From contig JAPEVF010000038.1 of the NCBI GenBank assembly GCA_029747585.1, forward strand, positions 62,001-126,000: a stretch of DNA of 64,000 bases, in the 5' to 3' direction. The DNA comes from Pleurotus djamor (lineage: Eukaryota; Basidiomycota; Agaricomycetes; Agaricales; Pleurotaceae). Positions 1 through 11,088 of this stretch are shown piece by piece (position 1 is the stretch's first letter; each line of letters begins with the position of its first letter). The notes under the pieces are model-generated. The model was not told where the DNA came from and ran no database searches. It saw nothing but the letters and a program-made list of their open reading frames with translations. The translations under genes were made by a program, and so were the position numbers.

Positions 1-7
1 AGTGAAA

Positions 8-455
8 GTGTGGTGAGAGGAGTAGGTGATGGGAAAGTTTAACTAGATCGGGAGTCAGCCGGTGCAGGTGGTCATATATTGGTGGTGACTAAAGGTGAGG
101 ACAGAAGCAATGGTCTAGCGGTTTCAGCGTCTGACCTTTAATTTTGCTACCCACGAGGTCCCAAGTTCGAACCCTCGTCGGGGCTCTGATTCCCAAAATG
201 ATGGCGCATAATTCTATTTTACCAAAAATCTGACAATGACGATAATCGATAATTGTGATGTGTTTCAATAAAAGTTCCAACCCCGTCAAGGTTCGAACTT
301 GGGACCTCGTGGGTAGCAAAATTAAAGGTCAGACGCTGAAACCGCTAGACCATTGCTTCTGTCCTCACCTTTAGTCACCACCAATATATGACCACCTGCA
401 CCGGCTGACTCCCGATCTAGTTAAACTTTCCCATCACCTACTCCTCTCACCACAC
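8..455. repeat. Perfect 166-bp inverted repeat (foldback) with tRNA-like arms
   Basis: Bases 8-173 are the exact reverse complement of 290-455, separated by a 116-nt spacer. Each arm carries a Pol III A-box-like string (TGGTCTAGCGG at 110-120) and a B-box-like core (GTTCGAACC, ending at 173). Between them is a stretch resembling a tRNA-Lys anticodon arm (GTCTGA then CCTTTAA), but the 3' half of that stem and the acceptor stem do not pair. This is therefore a tRNA-derived, SINE-like sequence and not a working tRNA gene. A transcript of the whole unit would form a long hairpin. An assembly foldback artefact is the main alternative. Confidence 0.85.
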
Positions 456-1382
456 TCAGTTTCACTCTCCGTTGCTTACCAACGCCAACGGTGAACTCAA
501 GCAAACTCGTAATAAGTCGGTGATCACCCCATAACAAGTCAACAGCGGTCGGTTAAGGTTGGGGTACAGCCACAACAGTTTTGGGGGGTTGTTTTTCTCT
601 ACTCTAAAGCCGGACGCCCCTTGCTTGCCTCCAGCCCATGATATTTCCAACAATGGCTCCACCGACTGTTTCGAGCAGATCGCATCGGAGGCCTCCCCAG
701 TGTGTAGCCAGGAGGCGCTACACAATAGATCCTACGACCCCCTCAATATGTGTCCCTTCACACAGCTAGCACAGGCGACCGCAAATTCCCTCGCCTCGGA
801 CTTGGGAAGATGGACTACGTGTGGGCCTTTGGAATATGCGATGTGGGGCATTCAAGGGGACGGAGACTCTGGGGTCGACGAGAGATAGAACGGAAAGCTG
901 CTGAGGAACTAAAGGCGAGAACCAAGGACTTTATATAGGGCTTCGGAATGGACAAAATAAGTGCCAACACCGGGCTGTGTTGGTTAACCACAGCGCGGGG
1001 GCGACGCGATCAAGAAACGTGACAATTTTACTCCTAGCCCCTAGTGAGCATCGATGAGGCAAGTTAATCGAGTCCATGTTAGACTTTTCATGGCAGTATT
1101 TCGACATGCGATGAAGAAGTAATATCAATAAATACGAAGTCCTTGAAGAAACAGGCTCTCCGTTGCTGTTGAACGTTGAACTAGGATGGCGAAACGAGGA
1201 ACCTCAGACCCAAGGGACTGGTGTCGGACTTAGGGTTACACTCCGCAGTCAAAAATAACATTTCCTTCCAAGATCACGGTGAGCTTCTCCCGTCGCATTC
1301 AATTCAACAACGATACTACAAGCCTATTTCAAACAACCACTCCTTTCCTATTCAGTCATCTACGTCCTTGCATCTCTGATAT
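456..1382. other. No supported gene between the foldback and the secreted protein gene
   Basis: Only short overlapping reading frames with no family signature, signal peptide or convincing splice structure. I see nothing to annotate here. Confidence 0.5.
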
Positions 1383-2010
1383 TCAAGGCACTCTGATGGA
1401 CGCTGTGCCTGGGGTGAAACAGAAGTTGTTATTCAACCTGGTTCCACACTGGTTGAACGTGTTGCAAGATCCAGAACACCCAGATCGGTCGCAGAAGGTC
1501 ACTTGAGTGGTTGCGCTGAGACAATTGGTGTTGGGCGCACTCAAGCAGGCGTTGGAGCCAGTAAAGGTAGTGCAGGGAGGATTACAATTATTCCCGTTTC
1601 GGTTGCTGCAGAACGTCACAGTCGTCAACTGCGCATCGCGACTTGCGAGGGGGTTATCCCTAAGGTCGAGCTTCTCGCCGATGAACTTGAACTCCCCGCC
1701 TTGCGCTTGGGAGGTACGAATCCAGTTCTTCATCTCCTCAAGGGTCATGAGGTTGACCAAAGGAGACGCATTGGGGCTCTACCAGTAGATTAGCCGACTC
1801 GGCAACGAAAAGGCGGTGCCGTCGGTCAATCGAGACATACCTCCACATTGACGGCGTCAGGCTACAGTAAGCTAGCTGTCAGAGTCTGCAAACCGTCTGT
1901 GAATGAGGGGTGGACGTTACCTCGATATTGACAACTGGGTTGGCACCAGCCATAATGGCCAAAGCTGAAGTCGTGAAGACGATGAGTTTAGAGAAAGACG
2001 AAAACATAGC
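1383..2010 (-). CDS. Small secreted cysteine-rich protein
   Basis: Three exons can be joined in phase: 2010-1921, 1861-1841 and 1778-1383, giving about 168 residues. Exon 1 starts MFSSFSKLIV and has a short hydrophobic core ending ALAIMAGA, a good secretion signal. The 21-nt middle exon encodes PDAVNVE, which resembles the flanking residues (VVNIE before it). The mature part has a Cys-rich, Asn/Thr-rich C-terminal half with spaced motifs such as NNCNPPC and CDRSGCSGSC, suggesting several disulfides. Introns of 59 and 62 nt have GTAACG and GTATGT donors; the second carries a CTAAT branch site. No named family is recognised. Such proteins in basidiomycetes are often effector candidates or cell-wall-associated; that role is inference. 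Confidence 0.7.
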
Positions 2011-3294
2011 CAAAGTATAAGAGAGGTAGTTTGCTTAGAGCTAGAACTGCTGGTGGAAGTGTTGCTGAACGTCTGGTCTTTATACCTACAGTAAGTCATG
2101 TTCCCATTTTGGAGGCTCAATTTCCGCTGGATGATATGCTTTCTATTCGGTTCTGAAGAAAATTCATCCAATCCAGAAAAGCCTAGATAGATCATATGCT
2201 GCGAGTTTCTGAGGAAACATTCCAGCCGAGAAATTGCTACCCGCGCTCGTGAGTTTGGATGTTGGCGGCATACATTTGAGTTTGATCGCTAGCACTTGAG
2301 AATATGTTGCTGAGAACGTAGTATTCGCAACAGAGGTGTTATCCCGGTTCTAAGGTCGACGGTGTCAGCAGCAGTTCGCTACGAACAGTTTGTGGACTCT
2401 ACTCACTGTACTATAGGTGCACCTCGAGCAGAGGATTTTTGCGCGGAGGCCCGCCCTCAAAACAATAGTAAGGTATATTCACAGTCAGAAGTATTACCGA
2501 AAGGAAGAAGGAAGGAATGCTTGATGATCGGGTTCTAACTAGGGTTTGTTCTCGAGGCATTGGATTCTTGTCATGAGGTACAAGAAGGGTCGAGCTTCAA
2601 GCTTCCAGTGTCACTGTGGGTGTTCTGTGCCACGCTTGTATAGTAGCCCCGTTACTCGAACACCCATGTCAAACCCATGTCTGGTGTCTCAAAGTAAGTT
2701 TGATTCATCCAAGTATTCTGGTATACTTGTCGAAGTGTCTTTGATCGAGGCTTCGAGCAGATGGAGAGTCGGGCATAGCGGTATAAATTTAGCTGGAAGA
2801 ACGGAGCTTGTCGAAGGATGATGGGTTCAAGGAGGGAAATCAAAGAGGAAGCGACGAGGAAGGCTATTTTCGGGGGGATATTGCGCGGCGCTTCCCACAC
2901 CGGGTCGGCTGGCTAAGAATACGACCAGTAGCAAGGCTTTCACGAGAGCAACCCTTGAGGTTTGATGTAACGTGTCAGGTTTGAGAGCCGTTGTTACACG
3001 GTTTGAGATGAGAAGCAAACCAGTGGGTCTCACGTTCGTCAAAGATTGAGAGAATATCACTGTCATTAGCACGCAGAGTGTCGTAAGTAATGACAAGTGA
3101 TAGAATCCCGGGGATACAAGAGGTTGCCGTGAGCCATGAACGTCGGTTGGGGCCCATGCCCGCCGAGAAGTTCATCACGGTGAGGTATGATCTCCTCGGC
3201 CTAGTCACTAAACGTACCAAGAACCCCGTCAAGGATAGGTGAGGCTGTAGCTGGAAGCGAAGGGTACCGAGATTCCGACCAACCAGGGTCGGTC
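2011..3294. other. Intergenic stretch, no supported gene
   Basis: Contains short frames on both strands only. The minus-strand frame at about 2975-3250 is open and lies directly downstream of the F-box gene in another frame. It might be a detached C-terminal part of that gene, but no splice or frameshift linking them can be shown. Confidence 0.4.
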
Positions 3295-4254
3295 CTATAG
3301 CCTTGTGGAAGTTGACCGAACTTCAACAACTGCAGCAGAGGCTATGTCAAAGTACTCGTAGATATCCCGCTCCCCAAAATCGGCAGCCTTGAACAGAAGG
3401 TGCTTCAGTTTGGGAAGCGCAACGACAGGACCAGTTGAACCACGAGTGTCCCCAAATATAACTTGAACTTCAATGACCTCGACATTTGGCATCGAACGCA
3501 GGGATCGGATGAGCCAGGACAACAAGATTGCATCGTCAATGACTCGTAGATGAGTCAAGGAGGGAAGTGAGGGGAAGTCAGCGGTGATGGCGAGCCGACG
3601 TAGCTCGAGGACACGGAGGGAGGGCAGTTCAGCCCAAGGAAGAGCCTTCTGCATGCGTGGTAGGCTTGGATGAGGTGCAGAGAGTTTGAGTGTTTCCAGC
3701 ATCGGCATCGCTGGGCATGCGGCAAGCGAGAGAAATCGTTCGCAGAAGTCCATCTCGCGAATAACGACGTCGAGCTCCCATATTCGGTCCTTGTGGAGCA
3801 GGGCTTTTTCAGCTACTTCCCAGAAGCCATCGGGTGCCTCTTCTGCGCGATGTATAGTGCAAACAATACGGAGTGGCGCAGTCTTGGCTCGTCTGAGCAT
3901 CTCGACTGCGCCATCAGGGTTAGAAAGATGGATGGTGGACCACAACCGTGGCGTTGTCACCACAATCTGATACCACTGACTGCATATGCTGAGACACTCG
4001 AACCATGTAGACCGAGCACGGCAATCACTTGAGCTTTGCCCGCCAGTCCTATGTCGATCGAGGTCATTCCGATGATCCAAATCGGCCTTGACGATCAAGA
4101 ATATTTGGGCTAGAATCTCATCCGGTAGGTGGGATATGGCGCTATAGGTATTCCTGGCCGTCTTCAAAGCAATTATAGCGGCTTCGCGTTTTGCTATTTC
4201 CTTGTTTATTTGATGATCTGTCAATTGGTGCCATTGGTCGGCATTTGTATTCAT
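3295..4254 (-). CDS. F-box-like protein, possibly C-terminally truncated
   Basis: A single 319-residue open frame. An F-box-like segment begins near residue 39 (SAISHLPDEILAQIFLIV). A typical tail follows near residue 95 (CSQWYQIVVTTPRLWSTIHL), as in basidiomycete F-box proteins that recruit substrates to SCF ubiquitin ligases. The rest is leucine-rich with irregular LRR-like repeats (LPSLRVLELRRL, LPSLTHLRVI). It is clearly paralogous to the gene at 9970-10903 (shared FWEVAEK/FWRVAEK and LSWLIRSL/LSWLVLSL blocks). Both stop just after the same point (AADFGER/AADFEER plus about 20 residues), so either the family ends there or both lost their tails. The start at 4254 is the first ATG of the frame. 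Confidence 0.7.
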   Translation of the reverse strand: MNTNADQWHQLTDHQINKEIAKREAAIIALKTARNTYSAISHLPDEILAQIFLIVKADLDHRNDLDRHRTGGQSSSDCRARSTWFECLSICSQWYQIVVTTPRLWSTIHLSNPDGAVEMLRRAKTAPLRIVCTIHRAEEAPDGFWEVAEKALLHKDRIWELDVVIREMDFCERFLSLAACPAMPMLETLKLSAPHPSLPRMQKALPWAELPSLRVLELRRLAITADFPSLPSLTHLRVIDDAILLSWLIRSLRSMPNVEVIEVQVIFGDTRGSTGPVVALPKLKHLLFKAADFGERDIYEYFDIASAAVVEVRSTSTRL

Positions 4255-4815
4255 CGCGCTACGGCAAATAATCGTTCTTTACTGCTGAGAGGGGAGAAAT
4301 CAATGATATCAATGGTCCAGTCACATTCGTGGTCGGATACAGTCAAAGACTTACTGAAAATTGGTCGTTGAGCGGGTTTGAGGGGATGAGCGCTCCGATC
4401 TTGCTAAAGTCTTCGAAGACCTGGTCCACGTTAAGTCGCGCACGTGTACAACGCGTGACTGGCACCTCTGGATGGTCCTCCGAGTCCGTGGATCGTGGAG
4501 TTCCACGATCATGCAATGTTGAATATTCCCAATCTTTGCAATGTAGTTCATTGGACTCAATTCCGTAAACGGTGATGTTCATCCTCTAGCATCGCGATCT
4601 GGCACTAAAGCTCTAGCGGCTCTGCGATGCAGCAAGTGATCATTCATCACACGCTCCTGAGAAGCATTCCTCTTTCCCAACTCTTTCCACATGTTTTCCA
4701 TCTGTCGAACCCGCCCAATTTCGTCATGAAAGTGATGCAGTATTCCAACCATGCTAAATCATGGCTTCGCGATTATCGTTGTTGTCGTGGGATGTCGAGG
4801 TTTTGCCGGCACACA

Positions 4816-4823
4816 TATAAAAG
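4816..4823 (+). promoter_or_regulatory. TATA box of AA7 oxidase 1
   Basis: TATAAAAG lies 45-52 nt before the chosen ATG at 4868. The second AA7 gene has the same element at a similar distance. Confidence 0.6.
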
Positions 4824-4867
4824 CTCCAACAAGATGATGAGCTTTGAATTCGTACCCTTGCGGGAGG

Positions 4868-6634
4868 ATGGCTCTATTCTGGTCGCTAGCGCTGCTAGCA
4901 CTCGCTCATTCTGCCCATACATCGCCTCAAACCAACTTACTATCTTGCCTAGAGCATGGGGGATTAAATCCTATCACACAGTCGTCGACTGACTTTGTCG
5001 CAGATTCCCAACCTTTCAACAGACGCTTTTCATTCATTCCAACCGCAATTGTCTTTGCAAGCTCCGCTACGCAAGTATCCGCTGCTGTTAAATGCGCGAG
5101 TAAATTCAATGTGGCCGTATCTGCTCGCTCTGGAGGGCATAGTTACGCTGCGTTCGGTCTGGGAGGGCAGGACGGTTCCTTGGTCATCGATCTGTCTCAA
5201 ATGAAGGGTATCGCGGTACACGCCGACACTACAGCGACAATACAACCAGGTTGCAAGCTTGGCGATATTGCTCTGGCCTTGTTTGATAATGGTGGAAGGG
5301 CTATGCCCCACGGGACATGTCGTGCGTAGTTATCTTCCCTTGCTTTCATCTTTCCAACTCAACGCCCACCTTTTAGCTTATGTTGGACTTGGTGGGCACG
5401 CTGGCTGCGGAGGATTTGGATTGGATTCCAGGATGTGGGGTCTTCTACTCGACCAGACTCTGTCGGCGGAGGTCGTCATATCCAATGGCACTATTCTACG
5501 AGCATCCGAGTATGAGCACCCTGATTTATTCTGGGTTAGTCTTCTTCTCTCTGCCTCGAAGAACCACTGTTTTGTTGACACGCAGTAGGCCCTCCGTGGC
5601 GCTGCCCCTTCTTTCGGTATAGTTACGGTTCGTGTTCTGATCTGTCAATGCATCATGTGTTGATTGGCCACAGGAACTTACATTCAAAACTCATGAAGCT
5701 CCACCCTCAAACATCGTATTCCGACACTCGTACATCACCGATCCCGAGACTGCGAGCTCAATTCTACTTGCGTTCCAAGAGTTCAGCCAAAACTCAGCCC
5801 CTCCTGAACTTGGACTATTGGTTTCCATCCGACAAACCGGTGTTCCCAACAGTATATCCATTGCGTATCGTGGCATCTACTATGGAACACCAGAAGAATT
5901 CGATGCTGTGATTAGTCCGCTTCTAGCTAAAGTTCCCCAGCCACAGTCGGTCAGCATAACTCAGTTCGGATGGATCGATTCCTTGGTCGACTTTGGAGGA
6001 AAAGGGACGCTGAACACATCCACTAGACCAGATGGAACCGACACGTTTTTTGTGAAGAGTTTGATGGTGCCACACGACGCGTTGCTGACGCCAGCCGCTG
6101 TTCGCGCCTTCTTTGATTATATCGGTGATCAAGGTGCCTCTTCGGACACGGTAAGTCACTACACCCAACCCAACTAGAGAGCGTTCTCATCATCGTTGGT
6201 CCTAGGCCTGGTTTGTTACGTTAGACTTATTCGGAGGACAAGGCAGCGCGGTGAGCGCTGTGCCACACAACGCCACAGCCTTCGGTCAACGGAATGGGTT
6301 CTACAATTTTCAAATGTACGCGTCTTCAAGTAATTTAGCACCTCCCTTCCCCGATGATGGGTTGGATTTTCTGAACAACATGTTCAAGTGAGTCTTTTTA
6401 CTTTTGCATCGACTATTTCTCACCTTCAAGTGTCTTACATCCTGAAGTTCACTTACCTCGAATATGCCGCCCGATTGGGACTTCGGCGCATACGCATGTT
6501 ACACCGACCCCTCGTTGTCCTCAGCCGAATGGCAGAAGTTGTACTACGGCGACCATTATGAGACTTTGGTGTCGATACACCGTCGGTACAATCCATCAAG
6601 TGTATTCAGATACCCCCAGGCTATTGGTATTTAA
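4868..6634 (+). CDS. Secreted FAD-linked oxidase, berberine-bridge/AA7 type (copy 1)
   Basis: Six exons join in phase: 4868-5321, 5377-5534, 5589-5627, 5674-6150, 6206-6387 and 6448-6634. The N-terminus MALFWSLALLALAHSA is a signal peptide. The PCMH FAD-binding domain carries RSGGHSY, whose His is the covalent 8-alpha-histidyl FAD site in this family. It also carries HGTC followed by YVGLGGHAGCGGFG, whose Cys matches the second (6-S-cysteinyl) link of glucooligosaccharide oxidase-like enzymes. The C-terminal BBE motif region reads RYNPSSVFRYPQAIGI. Enzymes of this type oxidise sugars or secondary metabolites with O2 to give H2O2; the substrate cannot be read from the sequence. A paralogue with the same intron pattern lies at 50135-51937 on the other strand. 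Confidence 0.9.
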
Positions 6635-6642
6635 CCGCTGTC

Positions 6643-7092
6643 ATGCGCTATCGCGTTTCTGCAGGTACACTATCATACTATCTCGTTTTGCTTTCCCCNA
6701 GCAATGCTTCGCAACCCAGCCCATTCCTCGAAGTCGTGGCGGTATCCAGGCTTCTTTCATCCGACGGCATTGTGGGTACGGCGTCTTACGCTATTTTTAG
6801 CTTCGCTTCCAACCTCAGCACGTTGCTCCTACACAATGTGAATGTGGGTCTGGAGATATTCTCGTAACAGACTCGCTCCATGGCTCTTTGATATCCCCCC
6901 GTTTACTGATGGACTTGCGTTTACTTTTTCTTATTCTAGGAGGCGTTACGCTTAGCTGTGGAGCTCCCGATTGGCGTCATGGACGAACGTGCGCTATACC
7001 CGCCTAGTTATAGTCAGCCCGTGGCGGGGATTTTGCTCGTCCTACTCGTCTTGATTCTTGGCTTGTTTACTTACCACTTGATCATCCCTTAG
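6643..7092 (+). CDS. Possible small membrane protein or gene remnant upstream of PHO84
   Basis: A frame from 6643 can be spliced at a GTGAAT donor after LLLHN to an acceptor at 6939. This gives a C-terminus with a strong hydrophobic segment (GILLVLLVLILGLFTYHLIIP) before the stop at 7090-7092, like a single-pass or tail-anchored protein. No family is recognised. The stop is only 9 nt before the ATG of the phosphate transporter, very tight for a fungal gene. The frame also contains an n at 6699. It could be the end of a longer gene whose 5' part is misread, or chance. Confidence 0.3.
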
Positions 7093-7101
7093 TGATCAGT
7101 G

Positions 7102-9591
7102 ATGTCACACGAAGAAGAACGCTCGACGCCTCCGGAGCGTAGGCAACCTAATCATTCGAATTTGGAAGACTTTGAGAGAGCGAGTGATAGCAGACCCCCG
7201 TTTCTGCTCACTTTCACCGAAGTCAAGCTTCTTGGAATTGCAGGGGTGAGTTTGGAGGTTTTGTTTGCTCTGGGCAAGCAGCGAATTCTCAGCGAACGTT
7301 TGTAACTCTTGATTAGGTTGGATTTTTCCTGGATGGTGAGTCTGTGAACTATTTTACATTGACTATTATCAGCTGAAGCGTATCCGTTCCCTTTCCAGCA
7401 TACGACTTGTTCATTATCAACGTGAGTGTGTCTGCTCAATCATCCGTCTCGCGTTCAAATGTTATTTGAAGCCCGTTGCCACCATGCTGCAATATCGCCT
7501 TTATGGAGGCCACTCGTTACCCGCTAACTTAGAAGGGTTCATGAAAGCTGGAGCAAATATTGGTAGTGTCATCGGACAGTTTACATTTGGTGCGCAAAAC
7601 CCTCTTCGTACTCCCTGATTCCTCGCTAACCTCCCCTTTACGTTTCAGGCTACCTAGCTGACTCGTTGGGCAGGAAAGCCGTTTGTAGGTTTTACTGTGG
7701 ATAATTCTATCCCGCACGCACGCTAAGTTACTCATCAACTAGATGGAAAGGAACTTATGTTGATCATACTCGCGACCATCCTCACAATCACCACGCCAAC
7801 TGGCACGCTCTCACCCAACAGTTGTTTGATCTATCTTGGAATATTCCGTATTCTGTTGGGAGTCGGCGTAGGAGGCGACTATCCGATGTCAGCGGCCGTA
7901 GCTACTGACCGAGCCAACCTTCGCAAACGCGGGACGCTACTAGCTTACATCTTCTCAAACCAAGGATGGGGAAGTTTTGTTGGTGCTTTGGTCACTATCA
8001 TCGTTCTTGCTTGCTACAAGCACGTTATGGACACGGAGGGTCAGACAAGTAAAGTCGATGGAGGTAAGTTTGGGCTTCTCCTTTGTCGTTGATCTCAATT
8101 GGCCTTCTTCTTCCACAGTCTGGCGTATCATCGTTGGCGTTTCCCTGATACCCGCCTTCGCAACGCTATATCAACGACTTACCCTCCCTGAGGCCACACG
8201 TTTTCTCGCCGCTCGCAAGATGCAGTCCGAAGAATCCGCTGTTGGTGATTTGAAGAAGGTTGTCCGTGCCACCGATGGAAACGCGGTAACAGAGAAACAG
8301 TCCAGCCAGGACCATATCACCGTTACATCCCAAACCTCTTCATCTGACGATGCAGCCGTAGAAGAGATAACAGAAGTCGCGGCCAAGAAAGCTCACTTCA
8401 GAGGTGCCCACGTCCATGTTCGGCATTTATATAATGACTCACAATAGCTTGCCTGCAGAATTTCTCAGCTATTTCTCAGAATGGAGGCATGCCAAATTGT
8501 TGATCGGGACTTGCACTTGCTGGTTCTTGCTTGATATTGCGTATGTCACCCCCGCTGTGTCTAAGTCTCCTTGTCAGCGACCTCGTTCTCACCTCATTCG
8601 TTAGATTCTACGGTATCAACCTCAACCAAAACGTCGTACTTCAACAGATCGGCTTCGATGGCTCGGATGGGACAGCTTGGGAACGTCTATTCAAGATCGC
8701 CACCGGAAATATCATCATCACTGCTTTAGGCTTTGTTCCAGGTGTGTTCATTCTGTCTCTTCCTAAGNCGTGCACGGCTAACCAAATGATTTCAACAAGG
8801 ATACTACGCTTCTATCTTAACCATTGAACTCATCGGAAGAAAGATACTGCAAATTCAAGGCTTTTTGATGGCCGCCTTGTTTCGTCAGTTACATGTCATC
8901 TCCACCCACGAAGACATACTCACTTGATCATATACGTAGTCGGTATCTTGGCTGGACGATTTCATAGTCTAAGTACAGCGGCCTTCATTGTCAATTTCGC
9001 ACTATTGCAGGTACGTTTGCAGGCAATACTATCCCTTCGATTTTTACTTACACATCTTTTTCTAGTTCTTCTTTAACTTCGGTGCAAATACGTAGGGTTC
9101 TTCCACGATGTCACCTTGTTTAGTTGGGCTAATGTCTGTTTTCTTATAGGACAACATACGTACGTTTTGCTTTCCCAATTCGCAGATGATGCCTAGAAAT
9201 TCATTGAACGCTTTGCCAGTGTTATCCCGCGGAAGTATTTCCAACAAGGTATCGCGCCTTTGCCCATGGCATCTCCGCTGCTTGCGGGAAAGCAGGTGCC
9301 ATCATATCTGCTCTCGCCTTCAACCAACTGAGTAAAAGTATCGGCACCCCGAACGTCCTGTGGAGTGAGTGGCGGTCCTTCTCCGCCTGTGCTCTTCATT
9401 GATTCCTACGATCCATAAGTATTCTTTGGGTGCTGTATTGCCGGAGCAGGTACGTTGACTTTGCTGAGAAATCTCACATGTGCTTACCTTGATGCTACGC
9501 AGGATTTTCGTTCCTTCTCCCCGAGGTCAAAGGAAGAGATCCCGATCTCATTTTCATAGAAGAAATGAAACAGAGAAGGCATGTCGCATAG
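7102..9591 (+). CDS. PHO84: Phosphate:H+ symporter, PHO84-like (MFS)
   Basis: About a dozen short introns join in phase to give a full-length major facilitator. Diagnostic blocks, in order, are: [13 protein letters not shown] in TM1; [12 protein letters not shown] between TM2 and TM3; the Pi:H+ symporter signature [12 protein letters not shown]; a long hydrophilic central loop rich in Ser, Glu and Asp; [39 protein letters not shown] (read across two introns); [14 protein letters not shown]; and a tail [16 protein letters not shown]. The family imports inorganic phosphate with protons across the plasma membrane. One intron (about 8743-8800) contains an n at 8767 without harming the frame. Start chosen at the ATG giving [14 protein letters not shown], a usual soluble N-terminus. 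Regulation by phosphate starvation is expected for the family but not shown here. Confidence 0.93.
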
Positions 9592-9969
9592 TCTCGGAAG
9601 AACGTAGCATTGGAATGTGTAATGTTTCCGTGTAATCGTAATCTTATTGCTCTCAATGTGCCATTCCAATTAGCATTGCAGCCTCCACTGGCAATATTAT
9701 TCGTGAGCACAGGCTGTGATACACTTCGTGCAGCGGTAGGTGGCGAGCTTACCCGCGCGGTGCCCTTGCGAATGGAGATACGGACATCCTTCGGGTCCAT
9801 GGACCAAGACACTGATCTTCGGTGACTTTATACCTTGCTCTTCTTATTGCTGCGGCCACCAATCCATCCCCCAAAGACTACAACTGGTATGCACGGATTA
9901 GTTCTCTCATTTCCCAGCCCAAGCAGAGAATTACTCTACTTACTTGAGTCTGTACAGGAATCCTCTCAA

Positions 9970-10903
9970 ATGAGTACCCACCCGTTGACATGTTACCAAG
10001 TTGACGACGAGGTCGCTGAAGGTGAAACGACTCCCACTTTGCTGTGTGCTCGGGATCCGAGCAGTCTTATCGCGCGCCTTCCAAACGAGATGCTCTCCCA
10101 GATCTTTCTCAACGTCAAAATCGGTAACGACGCCAAGCGTCAGGAAGCACGCAACTTCGATACACAGTACTTGGCAAGCAGGAATGACCCCCAGACAACA
10201 TGGTTGACAAGTGTCAACGTTTGTCGCCGATGGTACAAAGTGGCGATAAATACACCACAGCTGTGGTCCACAATCAATCTCGCCAACCTCGACGGTGCTA
10301 TCGAGATGTTCAAACGATCCAAGAGCGTGCCAATCTGTATCATCTGTCACATCCAAAAACAAGAGGAGATCTCCGACGGTTTTTGGAGAGTAGCCGAGAA
10401 GGTGTCCGCTACGGACAGAGTACGAGAACTTGACATCACCGTCCACGAACGGGCACTTCACTCCTCGGTTGAGCGACTCCTCTTGATGGCAGCTTCGACC
10501 ATGCCGTCAGTAGAAGCTGTAAAGCTCAGCATACCCTATCCATTTGTGTATCGAATCAAGACTCCTCTACCTTGGAAGTCATTCCCTTCGCTACGCCTTC
10601 TTGAACTCCGTCGAGTTGACATCCCAGTCATCGTCCCTTCATTGCATTCCTTAGTTCGTCTATTCGTCGACGCCACCGTGCTGTCCTGGCTCGTGCTGTC
10701 ACTGAAGAACACTCCTAACATCGAAGAGGTCGAGGTTTTCGTCATTTTCAACGACACTCTGGGTCCGGGCCNTTTTTGTTCCTGCAACGCTTTCAACCTT
10801 GAAGCATCTATGTTTCCACGCAGCGGACTTCGAGGAGCGACTAGTTCATACGTTTCTTAATATCCCTTCTTCAGCGCATGTCGAAATACTGTCAAAAGTA
10901 TAA
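9970..10903 (+). CDS. F-box-like protein, frame interrupted at an ambiguous base
   Basis: Paralogue of the gene at 3295-4254. F-box-like segment SSLIARLPNEMLSQIFLNV, then VCRRWYKVAINTPQLWSTINL, then leucine-rich repeats. At 10772 there is an n within a T-run. Upstream the frame reads to VFVIFNDTLGPG. Downstream the homologous protein continues in a different frame (LSTLKHLCFHAADFEER) to a stop at 10901-10903. The simplest explanation is a missed base at the n, so the real gene is probably intact across it. In-frame ATGs exist at 9889 and 9970; the latter leaves a short leader before the F-box. Nothing convincing continues beyond 10903. Confidence 0.65.
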
Positions 10904-11088
10904 CGTACTCGACTATCATATATCATCCCTCATCTTTGGCCACGGTCATCCAAAACAATTTTATATTGACATTGTCCGCAGCAGCCTTGGACATAGCCAA
11001 ACTCCATTGCAAACAAGCCTTTCTGCGCAAGAAAGGCCTGTGGCGCCCAACACGAAGAGCTTCTGTCGTATTGATCGTGAAGTTCTAC

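Noticed and set aside
104..180. Functional tRNA-Lys gene
   Set aside because: A- and B-boxes and part of the anticodon arm are present, but the anticodon stem and acceptor stem do not pair and position 33 is C.
559..888. Protein-coding frame on the plus strand
   Set aside because: No domain, codon pattern or splice signals, and it overlaps an equally open minus-strand frame.
1503..1793. Plus-strand frames over the secreted protein gene
   Set aside because: They are antisense shadows of a Cys-rich exon with signal peptide and in-phase introns on the minus strand.
9115..9260. Broken phosphate transporter near NTTTY
   Set aside because: Two short introns around a 10-11 nt exon restore [15 protein letters not shown] exactly.
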